Positions 1-8,089 of a DNA stretch of 42,888 nucleotides are shown here, one piece after another (within the stretch, counting starts at the first letter, position 1; each line of letters starts with the position of its first letter). The translations under genes and the position numbers were made by a program. The DNA lies in contig CALBJC010000100.1 in assembly GCA_937892655.1 (NCBI GenBank), positions 1 through 42,888 of the forward strand. The letters run 5' to 3'. Origin of the DNA: an uncultured Clostridia bacterium (lineage in GTDB: Bacteria; Bacillota; Clostridia; Oscillospirales; Ruminococcaceae). Under the pieces are notes generated by a model that worked only from the letters and a program-made list of their open reading frames with translations, had not been told where the DNA came from and searched no databases.

Positions 1-1
1 T

Positions 2-433
2 GACATCGTTGAAGCTGTTAACAGCGGTAAGGTTGCAAGATACGTTGTTGACTTCCCAAGCGATGAAGTTTTGGGCGTTGAAAATATCGTTGCTATCCCA
101 CACCTCGGTGCTTCTTCAGAAGAATCAGAAGACAACTGTGCTGTTATGGCTGCTGATGAACTCATCGAATACATCGAAAGAGGTACAATCAAGAACAGTG
201 TTAACTTCCCTAACGCTGAGCTTGCAAAGACAGGTAACGCACTCGTTTGCGTACTCCACAAGAACATTCCAGCTGTAATCACTCAGGTTACAGGTGCAGT
301 TAAGGGCAACGTTGAAAACCTTGTAAACAAGTCAAAGAAAGACTGGGCTTACACAATGCTCGACGTTAACGGCGACGTTGATATTGACGCTATCAAGGCT
401 ATCGACGGTGTTGTAAAGGTAAGAGTTATCTAA
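2..433 (+). CDS. serA: D-3-phosphoglycerate dehydrogenase, C-terminal part (5' truncated by window)
   Basis: Only the last 143 residues are inside the window, in frame from base 2. The protein oxidises 3-phosphoglycerate to 3-phosphohydroxypyruvate, the first step of serine synthesis. The segment contains the PHLGAS motif of the D-2-hydroxyacid dehydrogenase family, whose His is the catalytic acid/base, then EESEDNCA closing the NAD-binding domain. A short linker (GTIKNSVNFPN) leads into a C-terminal ACT-type domain ending in DGVVKVRVI, the usual regulatory end of short-form SerA. Codons are strongly biased (AAG, GAA, AAC), as expected for a well-expressed gene. A strong terminator follows. 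The assignment is firm for the family; 2-hydroxyacid dehydrogenase relatives are possible, but the ACT end favours SerA. Confidence 0.88.
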   Translation, partial: DIVEAVNSGKVARYVVDFPSDEVLGVENIVAIPHLGASSEESEDNCAVMAADELIEYIERGTIKNSVNFPNAELAKTGNALVCVLHKNIPAVITQVTGAVKGNVENLVNKSKKDWAYTMLDVNGDVDIDAIKAIDGVVKVRVI

Positions 434-493
434 TACTATTTATTATTAAATATTATTTAGCTATCTCCGTCTCCTAATAATTTATTTCCGGTA

Positions 494-540
494 TTTCGCC
501 TCAGACAGTTTTTGTCTGAGGCGAAATGCTTTATTTTTTT
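494..540 (+). terminator. Rho-independent terminator after serA
   Basis: A perfect 14-bp stem (494-507 with 513-526, arm TTTCGCCTCAGACA) closes a five-base loop. It is followed by a T-rich tract to 540. It ends the serA transcript and separates it from the hydrogenase-like operon. Confidence 0.93.
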
Positions 541-571
541 ATCTTGAAAGCCTTTATCTTTTGTCAATCTA

Positions 572-600
572 TTGCATTTTTTTAAAAAAGATGATATTAT
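572..600 (+). promoter_or_regulatory. Candidate sigma-A promoter for the 684-3853 operon
   Basis: TTGCAT at 572-577 and TATTAT at 595-600 are separated by 17 bases, in the only gap ahead of this operon. Both hexamers are imperfect. The start would fall near 607, leaving a leader of about 77 bases. Nothing else is recognisable in 541-670. Confidence 0.5.
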
Positions 601-683
601 TAGCTTATATGTAATATTTATAATATTTTTGAACACTATTTTTGATTTTTAGTCAACATCTATAAAATTTGGAGGAATGTTTC

Positions 684-1034
684 ATGACCATTGAAAACAT
701 CAGAGAAATTCTTGACGCAAGAGTATTATGCTGTGAGGAAAACCTTTCACACGAGGTTCATACAGCCTGCGGCTCTGATATGATGAGCGATGTTTTAGCT
801 TTTGTAAAAGACCAGTCTGTTCTTATTACAGGCCTTTGCAACCCTCAGGTTATCCGTACCGCTGAAATGATGGATATTATCTGTATCTGCTTTGTAAGAG
901 GTAAAACTCCTGACCAGAGCGTTATCGACCTTGCAAAAGAGCGTGACCTTGTGTTACTGGCAACAGATATGAGAATGTTTGAGGCCTGCGGTATTCTTTA
1001 CGAAAAGGGGCTTCGCGGAGGTGCTTCACATTGA
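684..1034 (+). CDS. DRTGG-like domain protein (first copy)
   Basis: This is a 116-residue soluble protein. ATG 684 is chosen because GGAGG at 671-675 sits eight bases upstream; an upstream TTG at 669 would overlap that site. The C-terminal half (SVLITGL, DIICICFVRG, DLVLLATD) has the alternating strand and helix pattern of DRTGG domains, small folds often attached to CBS or kinase-type regulators. The biochemical role is unknown. Its stop overlaps the TTG start of the next gene (1031-1034), so the two are translationally coupled. A second, diverged copy lies at 2791. I infer that both belong to the same sensory complex as the hydrogenase-like protein. The domain name rests on pattern and context. 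Confidence 0.65.
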   Translation: MTIENIREILDARVLCCEENLSHEVHTACGSDMMSDVLAFVKDQSVLITGLCNPQVIRTAEMMDIICICFVRGKTPDQSVIDLAKERDLVLLATDMRMFEACGILYEKGLRGGASH

Positions 1035-1450
1035 GTTTAAAGCTGACATACACAATTGACGACAAGGATTTCACAAGAGCAGGCGAGGCATCTAGCGATG
1101 TTAAGTCAAAGCTCAAGAAAATGGGTGTTTCTCCCGAGGTTGTCAGAAAAGTAGCTATTGCTATGTATGAGGGCGAAATCAATATGGTTATCCACGCAAA
1201 CGGCGGAACTATCGACGTTGAAATTTCACCCGACAAGATTACAATGATTTTGAAGGACCGTGGCCCCGGTATCAAGGATATTGAAAAGGCTATGCAGGCG
1301 GGTTACTCTACCGCCTCTGAAAACGTACGTCAGCTTGGATTTGGCGCAGGTATGGGCTTGCCTAATATGGATAAGTATTCTGATGAAATGAAGATCGATA
1401 CCGAGCTTGGCGTTGGTACTACGGTTACTATGATCATTTACACTAAGTAA
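1031..1450 (+). CDS. RsbW-like GHKL ATPase (anti-sigma/serine-kinase type)
   Basis: This 139-residue protein is a single histidine-kinase-like ATPase domain. The N box is AMYEGEINMVIHA, the G1 box DRGPGI and the G2 box GFGAGMGLPN, the arrangement seen in RsbW and SpoIIAB anti-sigma kinases. The family binds ATP and either phosphorylates an anti-anti-sigma protein or holds a regulator. No sigma factor or STAS-domain partner is encoded nearby, so the target is unknown. It starts at TTG 1031, overlapping the previous stop. The following hydrogenase-like gene begins 20 bases downstream behind a very strong ribosome site. Similar ATPases accompany orphan [FeFe]-hydrogenase genes in Clostridia, which suggests a signalling output. 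The fold is confident; the function is inferred. Confidence 0.82.
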   Translation: MSLKLTYTIDDKDFTRAGEASSDVKSKLKKMGVSPEVVRKVAIAMYEGEINMVIHANGGTIDVEISPDKITMILKDRGPGIKDIEKAMQAGYSTASENVRQLGFGAGMGLPNMDKYSDEMKIDTELGVGTTVTMIIYTK

Positions 1451-1470
1451 TTTCTCAAGGAGGTGGCATT

Positions 1471-2775
1471 TTGGATTCATTCATAAACTCAGTAAAGCTC
1501 GATTCAGAGCTTTGCAAGGGCTGTACTCATTGCATCAAGCGTTGTCCTACTCAGGCTATCAGAGTAAGAGGGGGCAAGGCACATATCATCAAGCCTTTCT
1601 GCATTGACTGCGGTGAGTGTATCCGAGTATGCCCTCATCACGCTAAAAAAGCGGCTTATGATACCTTTGACATACTAAAGAAATTTGAATATAAAATCGC
1701 TTTACCTGCTCCGTCGTTCTATGCGCAGTTTAACAATCTCGATGACCCTAACATCGTTTTAAGAGCGCTCAAGCTAATGGGCTTTGATGATGTTTTCGAG
1801 GTAGCAGCTGCCGCTGAGCTTGTAAGCGATATTTCAAGAAAATATATCGAAGAGCATGCCGACCAGAAGCCTTTTATCAGCACAGCCTGTCCTTCGGTTA
1901 TAAAGCTTATAAGAGTAAAGTTTCCAAACCTCATTGAGCATCTTCTGCCAATAAATGCGCCTATGGATATAGCCGCACAGATGGCAAAGAGAATAGCTAT
2001 AAGAAAAACAGGTCTGCCTGCAGAAAAGATTGGCGCTATATTTATCTCGCCTTGTCCTGCAAAGGTAACTGCAGTAAAATCACCTATTGTAAACAACACC
2101 TGTGAGGTTGACGGCGTTTTACCTATCAAAGAGGTATACACAAAAATTCTGCCTTATATGAAGGAGGCGGCTGCCTACAACGTTTATTCAGACGACGATA
2201 TAGGCGGCAACAGCGAGGATTTATCGATGTCAGGTAAAATCGGTATCAGCTGGGGAGCATCGGGCGGTGAAAGCGGCGGTCTGTTGACAGACAACTACTT
2301 AGCGGCCGACGGCATTGAAAATGTACTCAAGGTTTTGGAAGACCTTGAAGACCAGAAGATTACAGGACTTGACTTTATTGAACTCAACGCTTGCTCAGGC
2401 GGTTGCGTTGGCGGCGTATTACAGGTTGAAAACCCTTATGTTGCAAAGGCAAAGCTCAAGGCTTTGAGAAAATATATGCCTGTTGCAAGAAGTCATATTA
2501 AGGATTCTATCCCTGACTACGCTTTCTGGGGCAACGATCTGGAATATATGCCTGTATTCAACTTAGGCTCTGACTTTATGGAAAGTTTAGAGAAGATGAG
2601 CAAGGCAGAAGAAATCGAAAAGCGTCTGCCAGGTCTTGACTGCGGCTCTTGCGGCGCACCTTCATGCAAGGCTTTGGCTGAAGATATAGTAAGGGGCGTT
2701 GCGCACGAAAAGGACTGCATATTCTTACTGCGTGATTACATTCACAGAATGACAGACGAACTTAAAGGATTATGA
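1471..2775 (+). CDS. [FeFe]-hydrogenase-like sensor protein with two 4Fe-4S domains
   Basis: This 434-residue protein begins with a two-cluster ferredoxin domain: C15, C18, C21, C25 and C44, C47, C50, C54. An H-cluster domain follows. Its ligand cysteines are kept: C140 in TACPS, C195 in SPCPAK, and C308 and C312 in NACSGGCVGG. The residue before C140 is Ala, where catalytic enzymes have the proton-shuttle Cys (TSCCP), and the other motifs are also relaxed. A C-terminal Fes-type 4Fe-4S domain uses C391, C394, C399 and C416; no PAS domain is present. Ala at the shuttle position is reported for putative sensory hydrogenases (groups C and D). I infer a cytoplasmic H2 or redox sensor rather than a fast enzyme. 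TTG 1471 is supported by AAGGAGGTGG at 1457-1466. No HydEFG maturase genes are in view. Confidence 0.85.
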   Translation: MDSFINSVKLDSELCKGCTHCIKRCPTQAIRVRGGKAHIIKPFCIDCGECIRVCPHHAKKAAYDTFDILKKFEYKIALPAPSFYAQFNNLDDPNIVLRALKLMGFDDVFEVAAAAELVSDISRKYIEEHADQKPFISTACPSVIKLIRVKFPNLIEHLLPINAPMDIAAQMAKRIAIRKTGLPAEKIGAIFISPCPAKVTAVKSPIVNNTCEVDGVLPIKEVYTKILPYMKEAAAYNVYSDDDIGGNSEDLSMSGKIGISWGASGGESGGLLTDNYLAADGIENVLKVLEDLEDQKITGLDFIELNACSGGCVGGVLQVENPYVAKAKLKALRKYMPVARSHIKDSIPDYAFWGNDLEYMPVFNLGSDFMESLEKMSKAEEIEKRLPGLDCGSCGAPSCKALAEDIVRGVAHEKDCIFLLRDYIHRMTDELKGL

Positions 2776-2790
2776 TTTCGGGGTGTTAAA

Positions 2791-3126
2791 ATGACTGTTA
2801 ATGATATTATTAAAAGCTGTTCTTTAGAGGTTTTAAACCTCGCAGACGGCGACAGAGAAATAAAAAGCGTTTACTGCTGTGACCTTTTATCGGTAGTTAT
2901 GTCAAAGGCTCAGGCAGACTGCGCATGGGTTACAATTATGGGCAATATGAACACTACCGCTGTAGCTCAGCTTACAGATATGGCAGTAGTTGTTCTTGCA
3001 AAGGATACCGCCCTTGACGACATTACAGTAGAAAAGGCTAAAATGCAGGATATAAATCTCCTGCGCTCAGATAAGCCTATTTTTGAAACGGCTCTTGATA
3101 TTCACAAGAGTATGACCAATGCTTAG
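2791..3126 (+). CDS. DRTGG-like domain protein (second copy)
   Basis: This 111-residue protein resembles the product of the first operon gene in length and pattern. An N-terminal region (DIIKSCSLEVLNLADGDREI) is followed by WVTIMG, MAVVVLAKD and INLLRSDKPIFETA, matching the strand order of DRTGG domains. It carries a CC pair near residue 30. It starts 15 bases after the hydrogenase-like gene and its last codons overlap the PHP gene by eight bases (3119-3126), so it is translationally coupled to it. Function is unknown. Placement between the sensor and a phosphoesterase suggests a regulatory or ligand-binding subunit. Confidence 0.6.
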   Translation: MTVNDIIKSCSLEVLNLADGDREIKSVYCCDLLSVVMSKAQADCAWVTIMGNMNTTAVAQLTDMAVVVLAKDTALDDITVEKAKMQDINLLRSDKPIFETALDIHKSMTNA

Positions 3127-3853
3127 TCTTGCATACGATTTACATATTCATTCATGCTTATCACCTTGCGGAGATAATGAAAGTACGCCGGCGTCGGTTG
3201 TAGGTATGGCGGTTGTAAACGAGCTTGATGTTTTAGCGCTGACAGACCACAACACCTGCAAAAACTGTGTTGCAGCCATGGAGGCGGCAAAGGCATACGG
3301 AATAACGCTTATTCCCGGAATGGAGCTGACAACTGAAGAAGAAGTTCACGTTGTTATGCTGATGCCCGATTTAGGAGCAGCCCTCGAGCTTGACGAATAT
3401 GTAAACAAGCGGCTTATGGATGTTGAAAACGTTGAAAGCATTTTCGGCGAGCAGCTTATAATGGACGTTGACGATAAGGTTATAGGCAAAGAGCGAAAAC
3501 TCCTTATTAACGCTACCTCTATCTCTTTTGATGAGGCTTTCCCTTTAGCGCAGAGCTTTGGCGGGGTAGCTATCCCTGCGCATATTGATAAGAGCGCAAA
3601 TGCGCTTTTTGCAAACTTAGGCTTTGTTCCGCCTGACTCAACCTTCAAGACAGTTGAGCTCAAGGATCTTACAAAGCTCGACTCTTTGAGTGCTGCACAC
3701 TCTTATCTCAATACCTGCAAAGCAATATCAAGCTCTGATGCTCACTATCTGTGGGATATAAATCTCAGAAAGAACTTTCTGCACGCTGAAGAAAACTCAG
3801 CAAAGGCCGTAATAGAGGCTCTTAAAAATCCATCACGCTATTTATTTGACTAA
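3119..3853 (+). CDS. PHP-domain metal-dependent phosphoesterase
   Basis: This 244-residue protein has the PHP metal-site motifs in order: DLHIHS (D7, H9, H11), LTDHNT (D43, H44), GMEL (E69), PAHID (H155, D157) and SSDAH (D207, H209). Stand-alone PHP proteins hydrolyse phosphate esters such as nucleotide or sugar phosphates using a two- or three-metal centre. The substrate cannot be read from sequence. A separate loop DNESTP and a Cys-rich start (CLSPCG) are visible. It is the last gene of the five-gene module and overlaps its predecessor by eight bases. In this context it could act on a phosphorylated signal or partner. Its stop codon lies in the promoter of the next gene. Confidence 0.85.
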   Translation: MLSLAYDLHIHSCLSPCGDNESTPASVVGMAVVNELDVLALTDHNTCKNCVAAMEAAKAYGITLIPGMELTTEEEVHVVMLMPDLGAALELDEYVNKRLMDVENVESIFGEQLIMDVDDKVIGKERKLLINATSISFDEAFPLAQSFGGVAIPAHIDKSANALFANLGFVPPDSTFKTVELKDLTKLDSLSAAHSYLNTCKAISSSDAHYLWDINLRKNFLHAEENSAKAVIEALKNPSRYLFD

Positions 3854-3874
3854 TCTGTAAATTTATGATATAAT
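3846..3874 (+). promoter_or_regulatory. Sigma-A promoter for the DtxR-like gene
   Basis: TTGACT (3846-3851) and TATAAT (3869-3874) are separated by 17 bases. The -35 hexamer overlaps the last sense codon and the first base of the stop codon of the PHP gene. The predicted start is near 3881, about 18 bases before ATG 3899. Confidence 0.8.
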
Positions 3875-3898
3875 ACTATTTATTATGGAGGCGATAAA

Positions 3899-4273
3899 AT
3901 GGCTCTTTATAAATCCGGTGAGGATTATCTCGAAACGATTTTAATTTTGCATAAAAAAAGCGGGTTTGTTCGTGCTATTGATATTGCAACCGAAATGGGC
4001 TATTCAAAGCCATCTGTAAGCCGTGCGGTTTCAAATTTAAAGGCTGACGGGCTTATTGATGTTGCCGCAGATGGTCAGATTACCCTCACAAAAAAAGGTG
4101 AGGATACAGCGCTTTCGATTTATGACAGACATGAAAACATCACCTTGTTTTTAACTCAGCTTCTCGGCGTTTGTGATGAAACAGCGCAGGAGGACGCCTG
4201 CAAAATCGAACACGTTATCAGCGAAGAAACTTTTTTAAAGCTGAAGGCTTTTATCAACAATTACAAAAACTAA
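3899..4273 (+). CDS. DtxR/MntR-family metal-dependent transcriptional regulator
   Basis: This 124-residue protein has a winged helix-turn-helix (YSKPSVSRAVSNLKADGLI) and a short dimerisation/metal domain; the SH3-like third domain of DtxR is absent, as in MntR. The putative metal ligands are D9 and E12 in EDYLET, H78 in DRHENIT, and C101, E104 and H105 in CKIEH. D9 matches MntR, whereas C101 matches the DtxR/IdeR Cys, where MntR has Glu. The metal (Mn or Fe) is therefore not decided by sequence. It has its own promoter and a GGAGG ribosome site. Only 21 bases separate it from the SseB-like gene. No metal transporter is adjacent; a ZIP gene lies 4.3 kb away on the other strand. Confidence 0.87.
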   Translation: MALYKSGEDYLETILILHKKSGFVRAIDIATEMGYSKPSVSRAVSNLKADGLIDVAADGQITLTKKGEDTALSIYDRHENITLFLTQLLGVCDETAQEDACKIEHVISEETFLKLKAFINNYKN

Positions 4274-4294
4274 CAATTGAAAGGGTGCATTAAA

Positions 4295-5101
4295 ATGGCA
4301 CAGATCGATCCAAAGACAATTACAAACGAACCTATGGTTGTAGCTATAAAGGCTATGAAGGCAGACCTTAACGAGAAAACTCAGAACGATATGATCAACG
4401 CTATGATCCGTTCAAGATTCATCGTTCCTGTTAAGTTTGAAGAGCCTACAGAGGGCGAGCAGGGTCAGAGAGTTACCTTTACTCTCGTTGAAAACACAGA
4501 CAAGCAGAAGTTCTTTATGGCATTTACAGATGCAGAGGAGCTTGAAAAGTACACAAAGGGCGAAGAAACTCAGACAACTTTGATGATGTTTGATAACTTT
4601 GCAAACCTCATCATTGACCACAACGCTCAGGTTGAAGGCTTTGTTATCAACCCTTACAACCCTGAACACAACCTTATTTTCCCTAAGAAGATTATTGAAT
4701 CCATCAAGGAACAGAAGGATAGAATGATGGCTCATATGCAGGAAAATCAGGCTCACCTCAGAGAACCTGCAACATTGCCAAAGGCGGTATGCGATACAGC
4801 TATTGAATATTTCAAGGCTCACGAAAATGTATCAAAGGCTTATATCCAGGAAATGCTCATCAACGGTAAGGAAGGCTACCTTATTGCTGTTGACTTTACA
4901 GGTATTCCTGAAATCACTCTCAACGAGCTCAAGCAGCATATGGTTGAGGTTATGGGCGACAGACCATTATCACTCATCTCAGTTGACTCAGAGGCTGGTA
5001 AGGTTGTATCAGAAAGAGCAAAGGCTCCTTTCTATGTAAAGGGTACTAAGGCTCCTACTGATGAAAAGCCAAAGAAGAAGGGCCTTTTCGGCAAGAAATA
5101 A
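4295..5101 (+). CDS. SseB-family protein
   Basis: This 268-residue soluble protein has an N-terminal SseB-like domain (about 15-130: FIVPVKFEE, KFFMAFTDAEEL, LIIDHNAQVEGFVINPYN) and a C-terminal domain (about 165-245: ALF-type FKAHENVSKAYI, YLIAVDFTG). The tail is basic (EKPKKKGLFGKK). The family is named after enhanced serine sensitivity in E. coli, but its biochemical role is not established. ATG 4295 is chosen over TTG 4277 because AAGGG at 4281-4285 lies at a suitable distance from it and TTG 4277 has none. Codon bias is strong (AAG, AAC, CTC), which suggests high expression. It follows the DtxR-like gene closely and is closed by a terminator. Confidence 0.78.
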   Translation: MAQIDPKTITNEPMVVAIKAMKADLNEKTQNDMINAMIRSRFIVPVKFEEPTEGEQGQRVTFTLVENTDKQKFFMAFTDAEELEKYTKGEETQTTLMMFDNFANLIIDHNAQVEGFVINPYNPEHNLIFPKKIIESIKEQKDRMMAHMQENQAHLREPATLPKAVCDTAIEYFKAHENVSKAYIQEMLINGKEGYLIAVDFTGIPEITLNELKQHMVEVMGDRPLSLISVDSEAGKVVSERAKAPFYVKGTKAPTDEKPKKKGLFGKK

Positions 5102-5137
5102 CAGAACAGAGAATCGGTTACACTACTATATGCACAA

Positions 5138-5178
5138 CCCCTTATGATTTAATACTGAAATCATAAGGGGTTTATTTA
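5138..5178 (+). terminator. Rho-independent terminator after the SseB-like gene
   Basis: A perfect 13-bp stem (5138-5150 CCCCTTATGATTT with 5158-5170) encloses a seven-base loop and is followed by TTTATTTAATT. It ends the DtxR-SseB transcript. Confidence 0.9.
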
Positions 5179-5217
5179 ATTAAGGTTTTTATATTTCAAA
5201 AGAAATGGAGGAACAAG

Positions 5218-6615
5218 ATGAAAAAAACACTAGCACTACTGATGGCTCTATCGGTCATTATGACGATGACAGCCTGCCAGAATGACACATCAGAGGAAGA
5301 TGTAGCAGACACCTCGCCCACTATACAAACCTCGCCACCCCATCCAGAACCATATGATCCATTGCCAGATATCGAGCTTGACAACACTGTTGTAAAATGG
5401 CTTTCGCCTTTCAGCATTGATTATATACCAGGTGGGAATACGCCCCCTTCTCTGGCTTTATTTGAAACAAAATACGATGGTAAAATTGAATGGATAAAGA
5501 CAACCGACGAATCAAAGTTTACAGACCTTGCAAGCCTTGTTATGTCTTCGTCTTCGCCTGATTTATTCCCTGCAGACAATATGGATACTCATCCTATGGG
5601 CGCTATCAAGGGCTTGTTTGCGCCGATAGATGAGTATATCGATTTTTCAAGCGATTTCTGGGAAGATGCTGCTGGCTTTTGCGATAAATTTACTTATAAG
5701 GGAAAGCACTACGTTGCAGTTGCAGATATTGAGCCTTCCTGTATATGTATCTACAACAAGGATACAATTGAAGCCTGTGGCTTTGATGATCCCGCAAAGC
5801 TGTTAAGAGATGGCAAATGGAATTGGAATGCATTTGAAAAAATGTGTACCGAATTTACATACCCTGATTTTGATTGGTATGCTCTTGACGGCTGGAATGT
5901 TGAAAAGGGTATTATGACATCTGCTGGCGTACCGCTCATCGACGTTGTTGATGATACTATAGTTTCAAACGTAATGCACCCTGCAATAGAGAAGGTTCAG
6001 AACTTAATGTATAATCTTCAGCAGAACAGCGTTTTGTATCCACGACATCTTTTAAATGATGGCAGCATCAGAGATGGTATAGAAGGCGCGGGAATAGCCT
6101 CAGGCTTACAGCTGTTTTGTATTGCTGACTCTGAAGTTTTAAGAAAGCCTCTTTCTGAAACTAAGCAGTTTGGCGATATATCAGATGGATATATTATGTT
6201 TGTACCTATGCCAAAGAATCCCGAGCTTGATTACTATCCGATATGGTCGAAAATCAAGGGCTTTAATATTGTCAGCGGAGCGCAAAATCCACAGGGCGCT
6301 GCAGCTTACATTAACTGCCGCAGACTTATAGCTACCGACATATACGTTGAGGAGCTCAAACTTCATCAACTTGAAAAAGAGTGTGGCTGGACACCTGAAA
6401 TGTGTGATATGCTTTATGAAATCAAGAAGATGGCATACCAAAACCCTGTGTTTGATTTTTCTATGTCGGTTTCTGATGAACTGTCATCTCAGACGGATAT
6501 GCTGACAAGGGCTGTTATGATTCCCGGCGAAAAGACCTGGGATGAGGCAAGAGATGAGTATGCGCAGTCTATCGACACTCTTGTAGCTGAGGCAAACAAC
6601 GCCTTACAACACTAA
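5218..6615 (+). CDS. Extracellular solute-binding lipoprotein (ABC-type, family 1-like)
   Basis: This 465-residue secreted protein has a type II signal peptide: MKK, a hydrophobic core, then MTAC with lipid-accepting C20. A low-complexity D/E/S/T/P linker follows. The mature part shows solute-binding features: SPDLFPADN, KHYVAVADIEPSCICIYNKD, FEKMCTEF and a C-terminal helix DEARDEYAQSIDTL, as in sugar-binding proteins of ABC importers. The substrate is unknown. GGAGG lies upstream of ATG 5218. No permease or ATPase gene is near, so it must work with a distant transporter or have a sensing role. A terminator lies on each side, so it is monocistronic. No clear -35/-10 was seen in 5179-5205. Confidence 0.78.
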   Translation: MKKTLALLMALSVIMTMTACQNDTSEEDVADTSPTIQTSPPHPEPYDPLPDIELDNTVVKWLSPFSIDYIPGGNTPPSLALFETKYDGKIEWIKTTDESKFTDLASLVMSSSSPDLFPADNMDTHPMGAIKGLFAPIDEYIDFSSDFWEDAAGFCDKFTYKGKHYVAVADIEPSCICIYNKDTIEACGFDDPAKLLRDGKWNWNAFEKMCTEFTYPDFDWYALDGWNVEKGIMTSAGVPLIDVVDDTIVSNVMHPAIEKVQNLMYNLQQNSVLYPRHLLNDGSIRDGIEGAGIASGLQLFCIADSEVLRKPLSETKQFGDISDGYIMFVPMPKNPELDYYPIWSKIKGFNIVSGAQNPQGAAAYINCRRLIATDIYVEELKLHQLEKECGWTPEMCDMLYEIKKMAYQNPVFDFSMSVSDELSSQTDMLTRAVMIPGEKTWDEARDEYAQSIDTLVAEANNALQH

Positions 6616-6623
6616 AATGTCAG

Positions 6624-6651
6624 GCGGGTGACAAAATCACCCGCTTTTTTC
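6624..6651 (+). terminator. Rho-independent terminator after the solute-binding lipoprotein
   Basis: The stem GCGGGTGA (6624-6631) pairs with TCACCCGC (6637-6644) around CAAAA and is followed by TTTTTTC. The -35 element of the next gene begins at 6652, directly after the T tract. Confidence 0.92.
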
Positions 6652-6680
6652 TTGACATAATTTTCCCAAGATGATAAAAT
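6652..6680 (+). promoter_or_regulatory. Sigma-A promoter for the 6713 lipoprotein gene
   Basis: TTGACA (6652-6657), 17 bases, then TAAAAT (6675-6680). The predicted start is near 6687, with GGGAGG close ahead of ATG 6713. Confidence 0.88.
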
Positions 6681-6712
6681 TTTTTTAGAACTAAACTTTT
6701 GGGAGGTAAAAA

Positions 6713-8080
6713 ATGCAGCTTGCTATACTACCTAAGCTTTTGCTTTTCTTTTTTATTTTCTTTCCTATGTTCTTTGTTACAGCCTGTGACAAGGATACAA
6801 ACGAAAAGGACGATACAAAAACCACAACATCAATAACAACTACTGCCCCTGTTACAGAGGTAACAACTACTGAAACAGAGGAAACATTTTCGCTCATAGG
6901 CGAGTATGTAAACCCTAATGGTATGGAGATAGTTGTATCAGATGAAAAGATTTATTTTTATGACCTTGAGGATAATCTTATCGGCGATTATGTATATAAA
7001 TTTGATGACAAGCAGATGACTGTAGACATCAAGGGCGCTGATGGCGTATATATGTATGATTACTATGATGTTTTCACAAACAGCGAGGGCATCTTCTTTC
7101 AGAGTGAGGGGCAGAATCTGATAACGCTTCTTTACCCTGATTCTGAATCGGGCAAACAGTCTGCAAAGCAGGCGCTCAAGCTTGATTACAGCGATGAAAT
7201 CATCGGCGCCTGGGAGAGCGTTGACGGCTCGGCGTATGTTGAGTTTTTAGCTGACGGCACTATGGGCGGAGATGCGGCTGAATGTACTTACACCATTGAA
7301 GGTCGCTCACTTGTTACAACCCTTGGGGAGAGGCTTGCTGTAAACTTTATAGACGATGATACTCTTGAGGTTTATATAGCGTTTACAAACCTCTGCGTTA
7401 CATACAAAAGAGTGGAATACAGAGAAGAAATCAGTTACGACTTAATTCTTGACGGCACAGTATGGCGTAACAAAGACAGTAAAACCATAATGGGCTTTTA
7501 TGACGGATACTTTCTCTATGAGCTTTACTGCCTGCCTTATGAGATAGATGAACATGGCAACGTAACACTTGACAACACCTATGCTTATGAGCAGAAGGAC
7601 TATCAGAAATTTCTTGTAAGAGAACTGCCTGACTGTATCGGCATTGAAAACGGAGAGTTTTCTATCCGCTTTGAAGAGGATACTCTGTGTGTTAATGACC
7701 TTACCTATGAGGGCGAAAAGCTTTATTACACTCAGATTCTTGAATACTCAGATGACATTGTAGGTACATGGATCGTAAGAAGCCTGACAGATGAGCTTGA
7801 TGGCATTTACTATGAGATGTTCACTTTTGCTTCCGACGGCATAGTTTACAGCGAATTTAACCCTGAAAATGTTGTTGACAACACCTATCATACAGACAAC
7901 GGATATATAGTATACGGCACAGACGCTGCACAAGAGCTTTCATACCCTTATGAAGTTTTAGAAGACGGCAATACGCTGAAAATCTACTGGGCATTTGAAA
8001 CAATTGAATTTGCCAGCAACTATACAAGAATTCTGCCAAAGGTAATTTTTGATCCGGAAACCGACTATCACGGAGAATAG
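6713..8080 (+). CDS. Putative lipoprotein with repeated beta-rich domains
   Basis: I do not recognise a named family. The 455-residue protein has a strongly hydrophobic N terminus ending in VTAC (C25, lipobox), then a Thr-rich linker (about 34-58), a usual spacer for surface lipoproteins. The remainder shows three diverged units that each open with a similar phrase: LIGEYVNPNG, IIGAWESVDG and IVGTWIVRSL. They continue with strands resembling lipocalin-like or DUF4923-type beta domains. This internal repetition suggests three small beta-barrel-like domains displayed outside the membrane. It has its own promoter and a GGGAGG ribosome site. The YkgJ-like gene starts ten bases after the stop, so the two are co-transcribed. 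Function is unknown. Confidence 0.7.
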   Translation: MQLAILPKLLLFFFIFFPMFFVTACDKDTNEKDDTKTTTSITTTAPVTEVTTTETEETFSLIGEYVNPNGMEIVVSDEKIYFYDLEDNLIGDYVYKFDDKQMTVDIKGADGVYMYDYYDVFTNSEGIFFQSEGQNLITLLYPDSESGKQSAKQALKLDYSDEIIGAWESVDGSAYVEFLADGTMGGDAAECTYTIEGRSLVTTLGERLAVNFIDDDTLEVYIAFTNLCVTYKRVEYREEISYDLILDGTVWRNKDSKTIMGFYDGYFLYELYCLPYEIDEHGNVTLDNTYAYEQKDYQKFLVRELPDCIGIENGEFSIRFEEDTLCVNDLTYEGEKLYYTQILEYSDDIVGTWIVRSLTDELDGIYYEMFTFASDGIVYSEFNPENVVDNTYHTDNGYIVYGTDAAQELSYPYEVLEDGNTLKIYWAFETIEFASNYTRILPKVIFDPETDYHGE

Positions 8081-8089
8081 GAGATAAAT

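Noticed and set aside
922..1275. Minus-strand 117-residue frame over the ATPase gene
   Set aside because: Antisense shadow of two well-supported plus-strand genes.
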